A stretch of 64,000 nt of DNA from Autumnicola musiva (GTDB lineage: Bacteria; Bacteroidota; Bacteroidia; Flavobacteriales; Flavobacteriaceae). This document shows positions 56,053-63,940 of this stretch, piece by piece. The stretch spans positions 3,985 through 67,984 of the forward strand of contig NZ_JAVRHK010000018.1 of assembly GCF_031846585.1 (NCBI RefSeq), given 5' to 3'. The notes under the pieces are model-generated. The model was not told where the DNA came from and ran no database searches. It saw only the letters and a list, made by a program, of their open reading frames with translations. The stretch's first letter is position 1, and every line of letters starts with the position of its first letter. The translations under genes and the position numbers were made by a program.

Positions 56053-56453
56053 ACGTGAGGATTTAGAATATCTTTTTTAATAAGGTTATTGAGGTATTTT
56101 ATCTCGGAGAGGCTAAGATTAGAACAGGAAAGTTTTTTAATAATGGAAATGGGCTCTATCTCCTCTCTGATATTTTTAGGAATGGGGTTTGGCGCGTTTA
56201 AAATTATTTTTTGAATGTCGCCATTGAATAGAACTCGGACCTTCCGGTTTTCATCCAGTAAATGAATTCCGCATTTGAGGATTTCATCCTCCTGAAATTT
56301 ATTCACCATTTTTGATATCCGTTTTGACGAGTATTTATCCTGGCCTTCTTCAATTAATTCCACGGCATATTCAACATCATCAGGATGCCTGGCCAGGCTT
56401 TTTAATAATAAAATTTCTTCAAAGCAGTAATTTTGCAATCGAAAAGTTTTCAT
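56049..56453 (-). CDS. Small unknown protein coupled to the lipoprotein gene
   Basis: A 134-residue mostly helical protein with no signal peptide and no recognised domain. The SLSEIKYLNNLIKK end looks like a small DNA- or protein-binding helical unit. It overlaps the next gene by 4 bases. Its upstream sequence holds the six-helix palindrome (56471-56666), which could be its leader. Confidence 0.55.
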   Translation of the reverse strand: MKTFRLQNYCFEEILLLKSLARHPDDVEYAVELIEEGQDKYSSKRISKMVNKFQEDEILKCGIHLLDENRKVRVLFNGDIQKIILNAPNPIPKNIREEIEPISIIKKLSCSNLSLSEIKYLNNLIKKDILNPHV

Positions 56454-56470
56454 AGGCTAAGTTTAAAAGG

Positions 56471-56666
56471 TTAAGTCAGCTTTTGATCTTGAAGCTCACG
56501 CATAAAAAAAGCGTGGAACTGCAACTTGTCGGTACTAGAGGTATCGCCAGACACCCGCACACCAAACAAGAGCAGCCCACGCAGTAACGTGGGCGCCTTG
56601 CTTTGATATTGGTGTGCATAAAAACTGGCGATTTTCTAGTACCAAAATCAAAAGCTAAACGCTTAA
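56471..56666. other. 196-base structure of six perfect nested helices
   Basis: Nested inverted repeats, outermost to innermost: 56471-56475 with 56662-56666 (5 bp), 56478-56487 with 56647-56656 (10 bp), 56531-56538 with 56636-56643 (8 bp), 56543-56550 with 56625-56632 (8 bp), 56557-56565 with 56609-56617 (9 bp), and 56575-56581 with 56588-56594 (7 bp, 6-base loop). All 47 pairs are Watson-Crick. A small hairpin (56497-56515) sits in the long gap on the left arm. It could be a structured RNA or a ssDNA-folding site such as oriT or a single-strand origin. No family is recognised. Confidence 0.75.
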
Positions 56667-56871
56667 GAATTTTATTTTATAAAAAATATATTTTTTATTC
56701 TATAGATTATATTTTTAGGATTTATAAAATTTAGTTTCTATTCTTTATTAATTAGTTTTTGGATTTCCAGGTATTTATCTGGAGATCTCTATCAAAGATA
56801 AGAATTGTTTTTTATCAAGCCACGTAATACTTTAATCTATGAGTTATGCGAATATTTTTTCCAACAAAGTT

Positions 56872-56952
56872 GGCAAGTCGTTTTTGGGAGTCATAAATTG
56901 AAAATTTGTGGCCACAAATACACATCTTGCAGACCAAAACGCGGAAATTAAC
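56872..56952 (+). repeat. 82-bp direct repeat near mobC, copy 1
   Basis: It matches 57631-57712 at about 90% identity with one single-base indel. It contains a 16-base palindrome (56904-56919), and a 10-bp inverted repeat (ACATCTTGCA at 56922, complement at 56973) starts in it. Such paired repeats around a mob gene may be relaxosome binding sites. The 56667-57172 stretch holds no gene. Confidence 0.6.
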
Positions 56953-57172
56953 ATTTCAGTGTTTTTGAGATGTGCAAGATGTTTGACATTTTATTGCAAC
57001 TAAAAACTTTTCGCATAAAATTTACATTTCACTCTTATAATATCATCTAAGCCGTTATTGCACAAATTGAATAATCTATTCTGTTTCATTTCCAAGCGTG
57101 CCGGAAAAAAATAACTTCATTCTGATCTATTCAAATACATTTCCAAAAAATATAGAAATTATTCTATATTTT

Positions 57173-57583
57173 TTATTTTATCTTTTTTAGTTCCTTCTTC
57201 ATTATTCCGTTCAACTCGGTCATTACCAAAACGTATTTATAAAAAAGCTTATTAAATTCCTCAACCTCTTTAGCTTCAGCCCTTCCCTGGTTCTTTAAAT
57301 AATTTAAATAGTTTGTGGCTTGATTAATATTCACTCCTACTTTATTGACAGCCCCAGTATATCGAAAGAAATGCTCTATAATATCTTTAGGATTAAAAGC
57401 CGTACTGCCTTCGCTCAAAGCCCGACGCCTTAAAAATTCTGAAACTGATAGATTTACAGTATTTGCTTTATCCTTAATTGATTCAAATTCTTCAAGACTT
57501 ACCCTAGCCTTCACGATTTTGCATTTAAAATCTTTTTTAATTTCTGGTTTATAAAGTTTTTTTCTCTTCTTTCTTTGTTCCAC
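57173..57583 (-). CDS. MobC-like relaxosome accessory protein
   Basis: A 136-residue protein with a ribbon-helix-helix start (KIVKARVSLEEFESIKDKANTVNLSVSEFLRRRAL), followed by the MobC block VNKVGVNINQATNYLNYLK. MobC proteins bind oriT and open DNA for a relaxase. No relaxase gene follows, which is unusual. The 82-bp repeats flank it on both sides. Confidence 0.82.
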   Translation of the reverse strand: MEQRKKRKKLYKPEIKKDFKCKIVKARVSLEEFESIKDKANTVNLSVSEFLRRRALSEGSTAFNPKDIIEHFFRYTGAVNKVGVNINQATNYLNYLKNQGRAEAKEVEEFNKLFYKYVLVMTELNGIMKKELKKIK

Positions 57584-57630
57584 CTTTTAAAATTTTCGAG
57601 TTGCGAGTAATTTTTTTCTCCGGCTAGGTC

Positions 57631-57712
57631 GGCAAGTCAGTTTTTGTAAACCATAAATTGAAAATTTGTGGACACAAATACACATCTTGCAGACCAAAAT
57701 CCGGAAATTAAC
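57631..57712 (+). repeat. 82-bp direct repeat near mobC, copy 2
   Basis: Second copy of the repeat at 56872-56952. Its palindrome has one mismatch (ATTTGTGGACACAAAT), and the right arm of the 10-bp inverted repeat is lost. It lies just upstream of the MobC-like gene and may carry its operator or promoter. Confidence 0.6.
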
Positions 57713-57845
57713 GTTTGTGTTTTTTGAAATTTTCCAAATTAATTTGATGCATATTTTATTTTTTTCATTCCAATGCTATTGTGAAACTAAATTTTTCCGG
57801 CTTCTGAAAATAGAAATGAAGGTAACTTAATGCTTACTTAAATAA

Positions 57846-57862
57846 TGTTTGGACGAGGGTTC
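57846..57862 (+). repeat. Internal 17-base copy of the tmRNA T-arm region
   Basis: TGTTTGGACGAGGGTTC matches 39651-39667 of the tmRNA exactly and stops within the T-arm. It sits between the mob and rep parts of the element. It looks like a remnant of an older attachment site. The remaining 57584-58091 gap has no gene that I recognise. Confidence 0.6.
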
Positions 57863-58091
57863 CGTTCCTATATTTCACGAAATATTTGATCCAAAAATTT
57901 TCAATCTACCAAGTTTTACTTTTCAACCATTTCTCAATTTTTAAATTTTTTAAATAGCTGAAAAAGTTATCTTTTTTTTCTTTTCAAAAGCATTTTTTTT
58001 AAATATTCTTCTATAACCTTGTAAAGACTTGTGGGTTAACCTTATTGTAGTCGTCGCTCAGCTCTTGTGTTTACAGGTCTTAACAGGTTTA

Positions 58092-58187
58092 AATCACACA
58101 TAATGACGAAGTTTTAAAAGTAAAATCACACAAAATGACGAAGTCAATCACACAAAATGACGAAGTTCAAAGAATATATCACACATA
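58092..58187 (+). repeat. Iterons of the Rep_3 replicon
   Basis: A 22-base unit (AATCACACAAAATGACGAAG plus two bases) occurs at 58092, 58124 and 58146, with a partial copy at about 58178. It lies directly downstream of the initiator gene. Rep_3 initiators bind such repeats to start replication. Confidence 0.75.
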
Positions 58188-58218
58188 TCTTTTTTTTAGT
58201 GTGATTTGATTTCTTTCC

Positions 58219-59166
58219 TTATATCGCTTTTAATTCTTTCAAAATTACTGCGTTCAATAAGTTGATAATATCTTTTTTTGTTTTTTTACCCGTTGTTAGA
58301 TCATCGTCCAATCTACCGAATCTTTTATAAGCCGTATATAATTCGTCTGCATAAGCTATAGAATCGCTATATACTTGAGCCCTATCATCTAAATACCGTG
58401 GAAAATATTGATTAAGGAAATTATACACGAAGGAGTAATAATCGCTTCTTACTTGTCGGTTTTTCTTTCCAATATGGATGTTTCTATGAATTTTAAAAAC
58501 GATATCAGTATACTTCCCACCTTCTTTTTTAAGAGTATATTTAAAGAAAACATCCGCCGATTTTTCTAGTTGTTTTTGTGAATCCTCCAAAACTCGAGTT
58601 CTTAAGTGGGATATTTGCTTGTATTTATTTTCTATAGACATTAATCTCCTGAATTCTTCAATTTTACAGTCAAATCCTCCCCTATCAGCCCACCTACAGC
58701 AAAGTTCATATAAACGTTTAGAATAATAAGAGGTCAGGCTTATAGCGATTGTTTTTTGAAATTTAGTATATCCTCCCCCTGTATAACAGAAGAACCTACT
58801 AGCCTGGGAGGGAACCATAAAAGAGATAAATTCTGAATTTCGCTCGTATTTTAAACCACTCACTAGAGACGTTACGTTTGCCTGGATCTTATCAGGTTTT
58901 TTACCGTTTGGAATGCTTAATTCAAATTCCACTTGCTTTCCGGCTAAAGATTTTATTGCTGATTTAATGCGTTTATAATTTCGGTTCTTATCTAAGGTTT
59001 TCAACTTAATAGTAACTTCAGATTCCACATATTTCTGATTTAAATCCTTACTCATTGATTTTTGAAGTTGACTAAGAATTGTATAAATAATATTTTTCTC
59101 CAGATTGGACAGGGTAAATCTAGCTGTGACGATATGATTTGGTTGTTTTATGTATTTTTCTTTCAT
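58219..59166 (-). CDS. Rep_3-family replication initiator
   Basis: A 315-residue plasmid-type initiator from the ATG at 59166. The first winged helix shows NHIVTARFTLSNLEKNIIYTIL, and the block YSKRLYELCCRWADRGGF is characteristic of Rep_3. The second winged helix follows at about residue 180. The iterons lie at its 3' end. Its presence in an integrated element suggests that the excised circle can replicate. Confidence 0.88.
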   Translation of the reverse strand: MKEKYIKQPNHIVTARFTLSNLEKNIIYTILSQLQKSMSKDLNQKYVESEVTIKLKTLDKNRNYKRIKSAIKSLAGKQVEFELSIPNGKKPDKIQANVTSLVSGLKYERNSEFISFMVPSQASRFFCYTGGGYTKFQKTIAISLTSYYSKRLYELCCRWADRGGFDCKIEEFRRLMSIENKYKQISHLRTRVLEDSQKQLEKSADVFFKYTLKKEGGKYTDIVFKIHRNIHIGKKNRQVRSDYYSFVYNFLNQYFPRYLDDRAQVYSDSIAYADELYTAYKRFGRLDDDLTTGKKTKKDIINLLNAVILKELKAI

Positions 59167-59223
59167 TACCTCAGAAATCAATTACTATTGCTTAAAAACC
59201 TAGTGTTTTAAAACACTACATTT

Positions 59224-59508
59224 CTACCTTTTGTATTTAATTGATTTCACTTCTGATAAAGCTTTCTGAAATTCTTCTTCAGAAATAAAAATTCTACGGC
59301 CGATCCTTTCAGCCTTGACTTTACCATCAGTAATCCAGTTTCTAACTGTTAGCTCTGCCACTCCGCAATTCTGAGCTAGTTCCTTTACAGAATGTTTTTT
59401 TGGTTTACGATTGGCCGCTTGAAGATTATTAATTTTATCCTCCAATCGTTGGAATGCATTAAAAAGGTCTTCCCTGGTGATTCCGTGTACTTGAGTTATT
59501 TTTTCCAT
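59224..59508 (-). CDS. Excisionase-like helix-turn-helix protein
   Basis: A 94-residue protein with an N-terminal coiled helix and a MerR/excisionase-type helix-turn-helix (VKELAQNCGVAELTVRNWIT, then IGRRIFISEEEF). Such proteins bend DNA at att sites and favour excision, and may also regulate the rep gene. The start at 59508 is preferred over a longer version. The RRIF wing is typical of the family. Confidence 0.8.
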   Translation of the reverse strand: MEKITQVHGITREDLFNAFQRLEDKINNLQAANRKPKKHSVKELAQNCGVAELTVRNWITDGKVKAERIGRRIFISEEEFQKALSEVKSIKYKR

Positions 59509-59610
59509 TACCTTGAGTTTTAAATTCAAGGCTAAATTGTACTATTAAGTATAAAAAAATAGCGAATAACCGTTACGGAACGGGTTCCAAGTATTATAAA
59601 TAAGGCCTAA

Positions 59611-60483
59611 TTATGGGTAAATAGGATGGGTTGTGTTGTGAAGTTCACCAATTAAATCTTGTCTTTTTGGATAATTTTCTCTTAAAGTTTTTTCCACAAT
59701 TTCAGCATCTCGATAAGTAAAAGGGTCTCGAGATCTTACTTCTTTTTTCTTATTTTCAATAGCATTATAGAAATCACTCCATCGCTTCCAACCTTTAAAA
59801 CCGTACTTCTTCGCTAAATTCTCACACTCATTCATAATAGACGTCGTATCAATTCTATCTTCAATTCCACCTTTTATGAGAATTAAATGGTACAATACAG
59901 CTTGAGGCAAAGTACCTCCCCATTTATCAGCTTTGGTGAGTGGATTGATTGGTATAGTACTATCAAACTCAGAATTAAGATATTCATAAATTTTGCAAAA
60001 ATCATTATAAACTTTCAATGCGAAATAAATTGTTTCTTCTAAGTCGCTATCAATCAACCTATTCCTTATCTTTAATTCCCTTTGATCAAAATCTGGCTCT
60101 TCCTTTATTTCTTTAATAAATTTGTTTGATCTTTCCTTCCTTACTTTATCTGCATCATACTTTTTTATGAAACTAATACGCATATAGGAGTGACGAACTG
60201 GATAACTACTAAGGGATTTGTTTAAACCGATGATGAAATTCCCAAGCTCCTTTAGTTCCCAATAAATAAAATCATTTCTCTTTTTATTTGAATTTTCAGG
60301 GTCCAATTCTGTTATATTTGGAAACTGAATTAATTCATAATAAGCCATGGCTTTGATTGGAAAATATTCGTTTTTATATGTTTTCCAATTCCATTCCAAA
60401 GCCCAAAAATTTAAAAGGATGATTAACTTTTCCTTGATCTCCTTACCGTCACTCTCCACTATAACATCTGATAAATCATCCAT
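59611..60483 (-). CDS. Unknown protein between integrase and excisionase
   Basis: A 290-residue protein from the ATG at 60483, directly after the integrase stop (one base between). A longer frame would run into the integrase gene. It is helical and charged, with no recognised domain. Position in the int-rep block suggests a role in mobility or replication. Confidence 0.65.
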   Translation of the reverse strand: MDDLSDVIVESDGKEIKEKLIILLNFWALEWNWKTYKNEYFPIKAMAYYELIQFPNITELDPENSNKKRNDFIYWELKELGNFIIGLNKSLSSYPVRHSYMRISFIKKYDADKVRKERSNKFIKEIKEEPDFDQRELKIRNRLIDSDLEETIYFALKVYNDFCKIYEYLNSEFDSTIPINPLTKADKWGGTLPQAVLYHLILIKGGIEDRIDTTSIMNECENLAKKYGFKGWKRWSDFYNAIENKKKEVRSRDPFTYRDAEIVEKTLRENYPKRQDLIGELHNTTHPIYP

Positions 60484-60484
60484 A

Positions 60485-61750
60485 TTATTCAACTCTTTTA
60501 AGCGGTTCAAAACTGATATTAAAAGTATTGACAACGGCTTCTTTTTTGGCTTCATCATCCACCTGATAATATTGGTTTAATGTTTTTAGATCCTTATGGC
60601 CGGTAATTTTAGAAATAAGCTTATCGCTTTTACCCTCACGCTTAAGCATTGTGATAAAAGTCCGTCTGGCGGTGTGTGTACTTACCCGCTTATAAAATGG
60701 CATTGTTTGTCGATCAACACTTTTCCCTCTAGTTACGTTTTTTTCGACTTCCCAGGTGTACCCAGCCTCCTCAAAAATATCTTTGATATAATCGTTATGA
60801 CGTTGGTTTGTAATGAGCGGCAAATTGTAATTGTATTTCTTTAGAATATATTCCGATAAATCATTCAATGGAATTGTTCTGGCTTCCTTCTCCGCGCCTT
60901 TCTCTTCTTTTAGATGTAAGTTACCATCGTAGATATTTTTCTTTGATACAAGGCTTAATTCACCGAATCTCAAACCTGTAACGCAGGAAAAAACGAAAAC
61001 ATCTCGGACACGTTCTAAATATTTTTGTTTTGGTTTAAAATTGTGATCCATTAACTTCTGAAGATCTGATTTTTTCAGCGCTATTTGCTGAGTTACGACC
61101 TTTGGAATTTTCTTTATTTTTTTAAATTCTTCATTGTAAGTATAGCCATTTTCTAATGCCCAATGCATGAATGTTTTAAATAGTCCTAAATTCCTGGAAT
61201 AGGTGTTATTTACGTGCCCCTTAGTTTCCATACAGTAATAAGTAAATTCAGAATGAAACTTACTATTAATGGCATTAAAATTTAATTTATACCCTGTTTC
61301 TGATTGAAAAGATTTTAATAGATTTTGAATATTATTATATCTCTTTTCTGTAGATTTTTTCCACTCCTGGTTTTTCTTCTTCTGATCCATAAAAACCTCA
61401 AATGCATCGAAGAAAATATTCTTTCCTGTAGGTGATTTTTTAAACTCCTCATCGAAAGCTGTCTTTAAAACTTGGGAAGTAAAATCCTCTTGCATTTCTA
61501 TACATCGCGAACGAGTATTTTTAAAACAACTTTCATATCTCCCTAACTGTGTTTTTATAGAGCCTCGATTGATTGCTTTATTCTTCCCACGCATTACAGG
61601 CATTTTATTCGTTTGATCCCAATGAATAGGTGCAATTTTTTCTCCGGTAGAATAAACGAATTTCCTACCTTCCTCTTTAAAGTAACAAGAGAAGTAAATT
61701 AAGGACTCGCCAGTAGTTTTAGCTTCCTTAAGATAAAAAGTTGAAGTCAT
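60485..61750 (-). CDS. Tyrosine integrase of the tmRNA element
   Basis: A 421-residue integrase of the Bacteroidota phage_int_SAM-like type: arm-binding domain, core-binding domain, and a catalytic domain with arginine in TGLRFGELS, HTARRTF, GHKDLKTLNQYY and the tyrosine. It is intact. Its start is 172 bases from attR, next to the three GGTGACAA arm sites, as expected for the enzyme that inserted this element in ssrA. Confidence 0.92.
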   Translation of the reverse strand: MTSTFYLKEAKTTGESLIYFSCYFKEEGRKFVYSTGEKIAPIHWDQTNKMPVMRGKNKAINRGSIKTQLGRYESCFKNTRSRCIEMQEDFTSQVLKTAFDEEFKKSPTGKNIFFDAFEVFMDQKKKNQEWKKSTEKRYNNIQNLLKSFQSETGYKLNFNAINSKFHSEFTYYCMETKGHVNNTYSRNLGLFKTFMHWALENGYTYNEEFKKIKKIPKVVTQQIALKKSDLQKLMDHNFKPKQKYLERVRDVFVFSCVTGLRFGELSLVSKKNIYDGNLHLKEEKGAEKEARTIPLNDLSEYILKKYNYNLPLITNQRHNDYIKDIFEEAGYTWEVEKNVTRGKSVDRQTMPFYKRVSTHTARRTFITMLKREGKSDKLISKITGHKDLKTLNQYYQVDDEAKKEAVVNTFNISFEPLKRVE

Positions 61751-61770
61751 ATAAATATCCTTTTGAAATA

Positions 61771-61802
61771 GGTGACAATACAGGTGACAAAATCGGTGAC
61801 AA
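61771..61802 (+). promoter_or_regulatory. Integrase arm-type sites, right end (GGTGACAA x3)
   Basis: GGTGACAA at 61771, 61783 and 61795, an exact 12-base period, in the same orientation and period as the two copies at the left end. Confidence 0.65.
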
Positions 61803-61921
61803 TTTTACCCATACTTACTATCAAAAGTAAATTATATTAAGTTATAAAACAAGCTGTAAGCAAAGGTTTTAACCACTTATTAGTACAGTATCAATAAACT
61901 GAATTATAGTATATTCAATAG

Positions 61922-61935
61922 CCTCCGACTCCACT
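61922..61935 (+). repeat. attR core
   Basis: CCTCCGACTCCACT repeats the attL core exactly. The chromosome resumes to its right with the old tmRNA terminator. Confidence 0.85.
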
Positions 61936-61956
61936 TTTTGAGTAGCAAACTCAATC

Positions 61957-61991
61957 AAAAACCCCGGAATCCTAGGATTTACGGGGTTTTT
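61957..61991 (+). terminator. Original tmRNA terminator, displaced by the element
   Basis: AAAACCCCG pairs with CGGGGTTTT around an ATCCTAGGAT core. It probably ended the tmRNA before integration; the tmRNA now uses the terminator at 39690. Confidence 0.75.
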
Positions 61992-62144
61992 CATTTTATT
62001 TAATCTCCTTTGATACCAAATAGGACTAAATTATTTGTGTGCAATCCGGTGACCAATTTTTTCTTTAAAAATTGCACACTGGATAGAATAAAATCACTGT
62101 ATACCAACTCTTTACAAAATATTAAAGTTTCAATTGGTGTATGC

Positions 62145-62184
62145 TTTTTTTGGTCTTTAAAACCAATTTTAAAGACCAAAAAAA
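62145..62184 (+). promoter_or_regulatory. Perfect 18-bp inverted repeat at an integrase start codon
   Basis: The arms 62145-62162 and 62167-62184 are complementary throughout, with a 4-base loop (CCAA). The right arm ends on the A of the ATG of the second integrase gene, so the RNA hairpin would sequester its translation start, or the DNA could be an operator. An additional inverted repeat (GTGTGCAAT, ATTGCACAC) lies at 62037-62079. Confidence 0.6.
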
Positions 62185-63449
62185 TGCACACTCAATACCA
62201 GCTCTCATTTTTCATCAGAAAAAGCCGAAGCAAAAAGACTCCCGACAGTGATGTTTATATGCGAATTACCGTTAATAATAAGCGATCTGATCTAAGTATA
62301 AGCCGAAAAGTCGATCCCAGGAAATGGAGTTCTAGTTCTGAAAGAGCCTTAGGGAAGAGTCCCGAAGCGACAGAACTGAATAATTATATTAATGTTCTAA
62401 AGAATAAGATCAGGAACATACACCAGGATCTAGTTGAAAAGAATAAGACTGTTTCTTCAAAAGCTATTCTTGATGAGTTTAAAGGAGTGAATAAAAAGAA
62501 GCCTAAGATGACCCTGGAGGCATTTAAAGAGCATAATGAACAGATGGATCGTCTTTCAGGTAAAAGTATATCTAAGAGTACTGCAAAACGATACTGGACC
62601 TGTTATAATCATGTGGAGCAATACATCAATGAAGAATATAAGGTAGATGATTACCCCATGAATGATATCAATCACCAGTTCATCTCTAAATTTGAGTATT
62701 TTCTTAAGACTAAACGGGAATGTAATCATAACTCCTCATTAAAATACGTAAACAACTTTAAAAAAATTGTGCGGATAGCCCTGGCAAACCAGTGGATGGA
62801 CCGCGACCCGTTTTATAATTACAAGGTTCAGTTTGAAACCGTGGAACGAGAATTTTTAAACGAAGAGGAAGTGAAAACTTTAATAGAAAAAGATCTTCAC
62901 TTGGATCGGCTAAAACTGGTTAGAGACATGTTTGTTTTTAGTTGTTATACCGGATTATCTTATTCAGATGCGAAAAAATTATCAGAGGCTGATATCACTA
63001 TTGGAATAGATGGCGGTAGGTGGATTAGGACAAAGAGAACCAAAACCAAAACCAAAACCCTTAGCAGCATTCCTATTTTACCTGTAGCTGAAGAAATTCT
63101 GGAGCGTTATAAAGATCATCCGGAAGTAAAAGGAGGAGAATTTATTTTACCTCTATTAAGTAATCAAAGATCCAATGCATTTTTAAAAGAAATAGCAATG
63201 ATGTGCGGGATAAGAAAACCCCTTACTACCCACGTAGCGCGGCACACATTTGCAACCACCATAACTTTAACAAACGGGGTTCCTATAGAATCTGTAAGCA
63301 AGATGCTTGGTCACAAAGATCTGCGAACCACCCAACACTATGCTAAGATCGTAGACCGAAAAATTAGTGATGATATGAAAGCGTTAAAAATTAAATTGGC
63401 AGAAAAAGAAGCGAAAAAACCTACAGATCATAAAAAGAAGAAGGATTAA
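62184..63449 (+). CDS. CTnDOT-like tyrosine integrase, second copy type
   Basis: A 421-residue integrase from the ATG at 62184; the frame is open upstream but not protein-like there. It has an arm-binding domain (QLSFFIRKSRSKKTPDSDVY), THVARHTFATTI and GHKDLRTTQHYAKI. The first catalytic arginine is replaced by serine in CYTGLSYSDAKKL, as known for IntDOT. Its own element is not visible. It probably belongs to an older or adjacent element at the same tmRNA hotspot, or to a remnant. Confidence 0.85.
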   Translation: MHTQYQLSFFIRKSRSKKTPDSDVYMRITVNNKRSDLSISRKVDPRKWSSSSERALGKSPEATELNNYINVLKNKIRNIHQDLVEKNKTVSSKAILDEFKGVNKKKPKMTLEAFKEHNEQMDRLSGKSISKSTAKRYWTCYNHVEQYINEEYKVDDYPMNDINHQFISKFEYFLKTKRECNHNSSLKYVNNFKKIVRIALANQWMDRDPFYNYKVQFETVEREFLNEEEVKTLIEKDLHLDRLKLVRDMFVFSCYTGLSYSDAKKLSEADITIGIDGGRWIRTKRTKTKTKTLSSIPILPVAEEILERYKDHPEVKGGEFILPLLSNQRSNAFLKEIAMMCGIRKPLTTHVARHTFATTITLTNGVPIESVSKMLGHKDLRTTQHYAKIVDRKISDDMKALKIKLAEKEAKKPTDHKKKKD

Positions 63450-63654
63450 GAATAAAGTTTAAAATAGGAAAATCTTTAATTGTTTAGACCAATTATCAAA
63501 AGCAAAGTTCTGGCAGCTCTTCTATTCTGTAGCCTTCACCAAAAGTGAAGAAATCTGAGATAAAAAAGAGGGTGCAGGATGCTCCTAATTTTTCAAGTCA
63601 GCTATTTTTCTATTTTCTAAAAGGGTCAGCATCCGCCGGAATGACAGCACCTAA
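63450..63654. other. Gene-free stretch after the second integrase
   Basis: I see no gene. A short hairpin (TTCACCAAAAGTGAA near 63534) may end integrase transcription. Confidence 0.4.
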
Positions 63655-63940
63655 AAGGTAGTCTTCAGAGGGGTCAGCTTAGTCCTGAATATCCAGCAAC
63701 TTCTCGACACCTCATAAGGGGTTCACTTTTGTTCATCTCTTTTATCCATACCTGACCAATTCTTGACTGGCCGTTTCCCAAACGCTCAATACCATGGCTC
63801 TTTACCAAAGCACCTTTGGGTGGTTTAATGCCTTCTCCTAAAAGACGACATTGGTAGGTCGGTCCTACCATCTTAATTATAGTTCACAATGTCTATTTGT
63901 TGCCGGTCATTGCTTGCTCGGCACACTATCGCAAGTTATG
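63655..63940 (-). other. Possible group II intron 5' fragment
   Basis: On the minus strand a GTGTGCCGAGC-like start near 63931 is followed by hairpins (GGTAGG with CCTACC at about 63860-63876) and a 65-codon frame with many polar residues, not protein-like. This resembles the first domain of a group II intron, but no maturase or later domains are seen. The remaining 60 bases to the window end show nothing clear. Confidence 0.28.

Larger units (their letters stand above)
39687..61935. mobile_element. 22-kb integrative element in the tmRNA gene, defence cargo
   Basis: Bounded by a 14-bp direct repeat of the tmRNA 3' end. The backbone is a tyrosine integrase (60485), a two-gene block with an excisionase-like protein, a Rep_3 initiator with iterons, and a MobC-like protein. 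No relaxase or type IV secretion gene is seen, so it is best called a putative mobilizable or decayed element rather than a complete conjugative one. Cargo: HTH-ImmA/putAbiC operon, RT-GIY-YIG unit with putative ncRNA, IS256 element, coiled-coil protein, type IIG enzyme, and several exported proteins. It looks more AT-rich than the flanking chromosome. Confidence 0.85.

Noticed and set aside
56471..56666. An integron attC site.
   Set aside because: The helices lack the attC consensus ends, and no integron integrase or cassette array is present.
57173..57583. An antitoxin of a toxin-antitoxin pair (RHH fold).
   Set aside because: The length and the VNKVGVNINQATNYLNYLK block match MobC, and there is no small toxin gene beside it.
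58092..58187. A CRISPR-like short repeat array near the rep gene.
   Set aside because: The repeats are nearly adjacent with no spacer of consistent length, lie at a Rep_3 gene and fit iterons. No cas gene is in the window.
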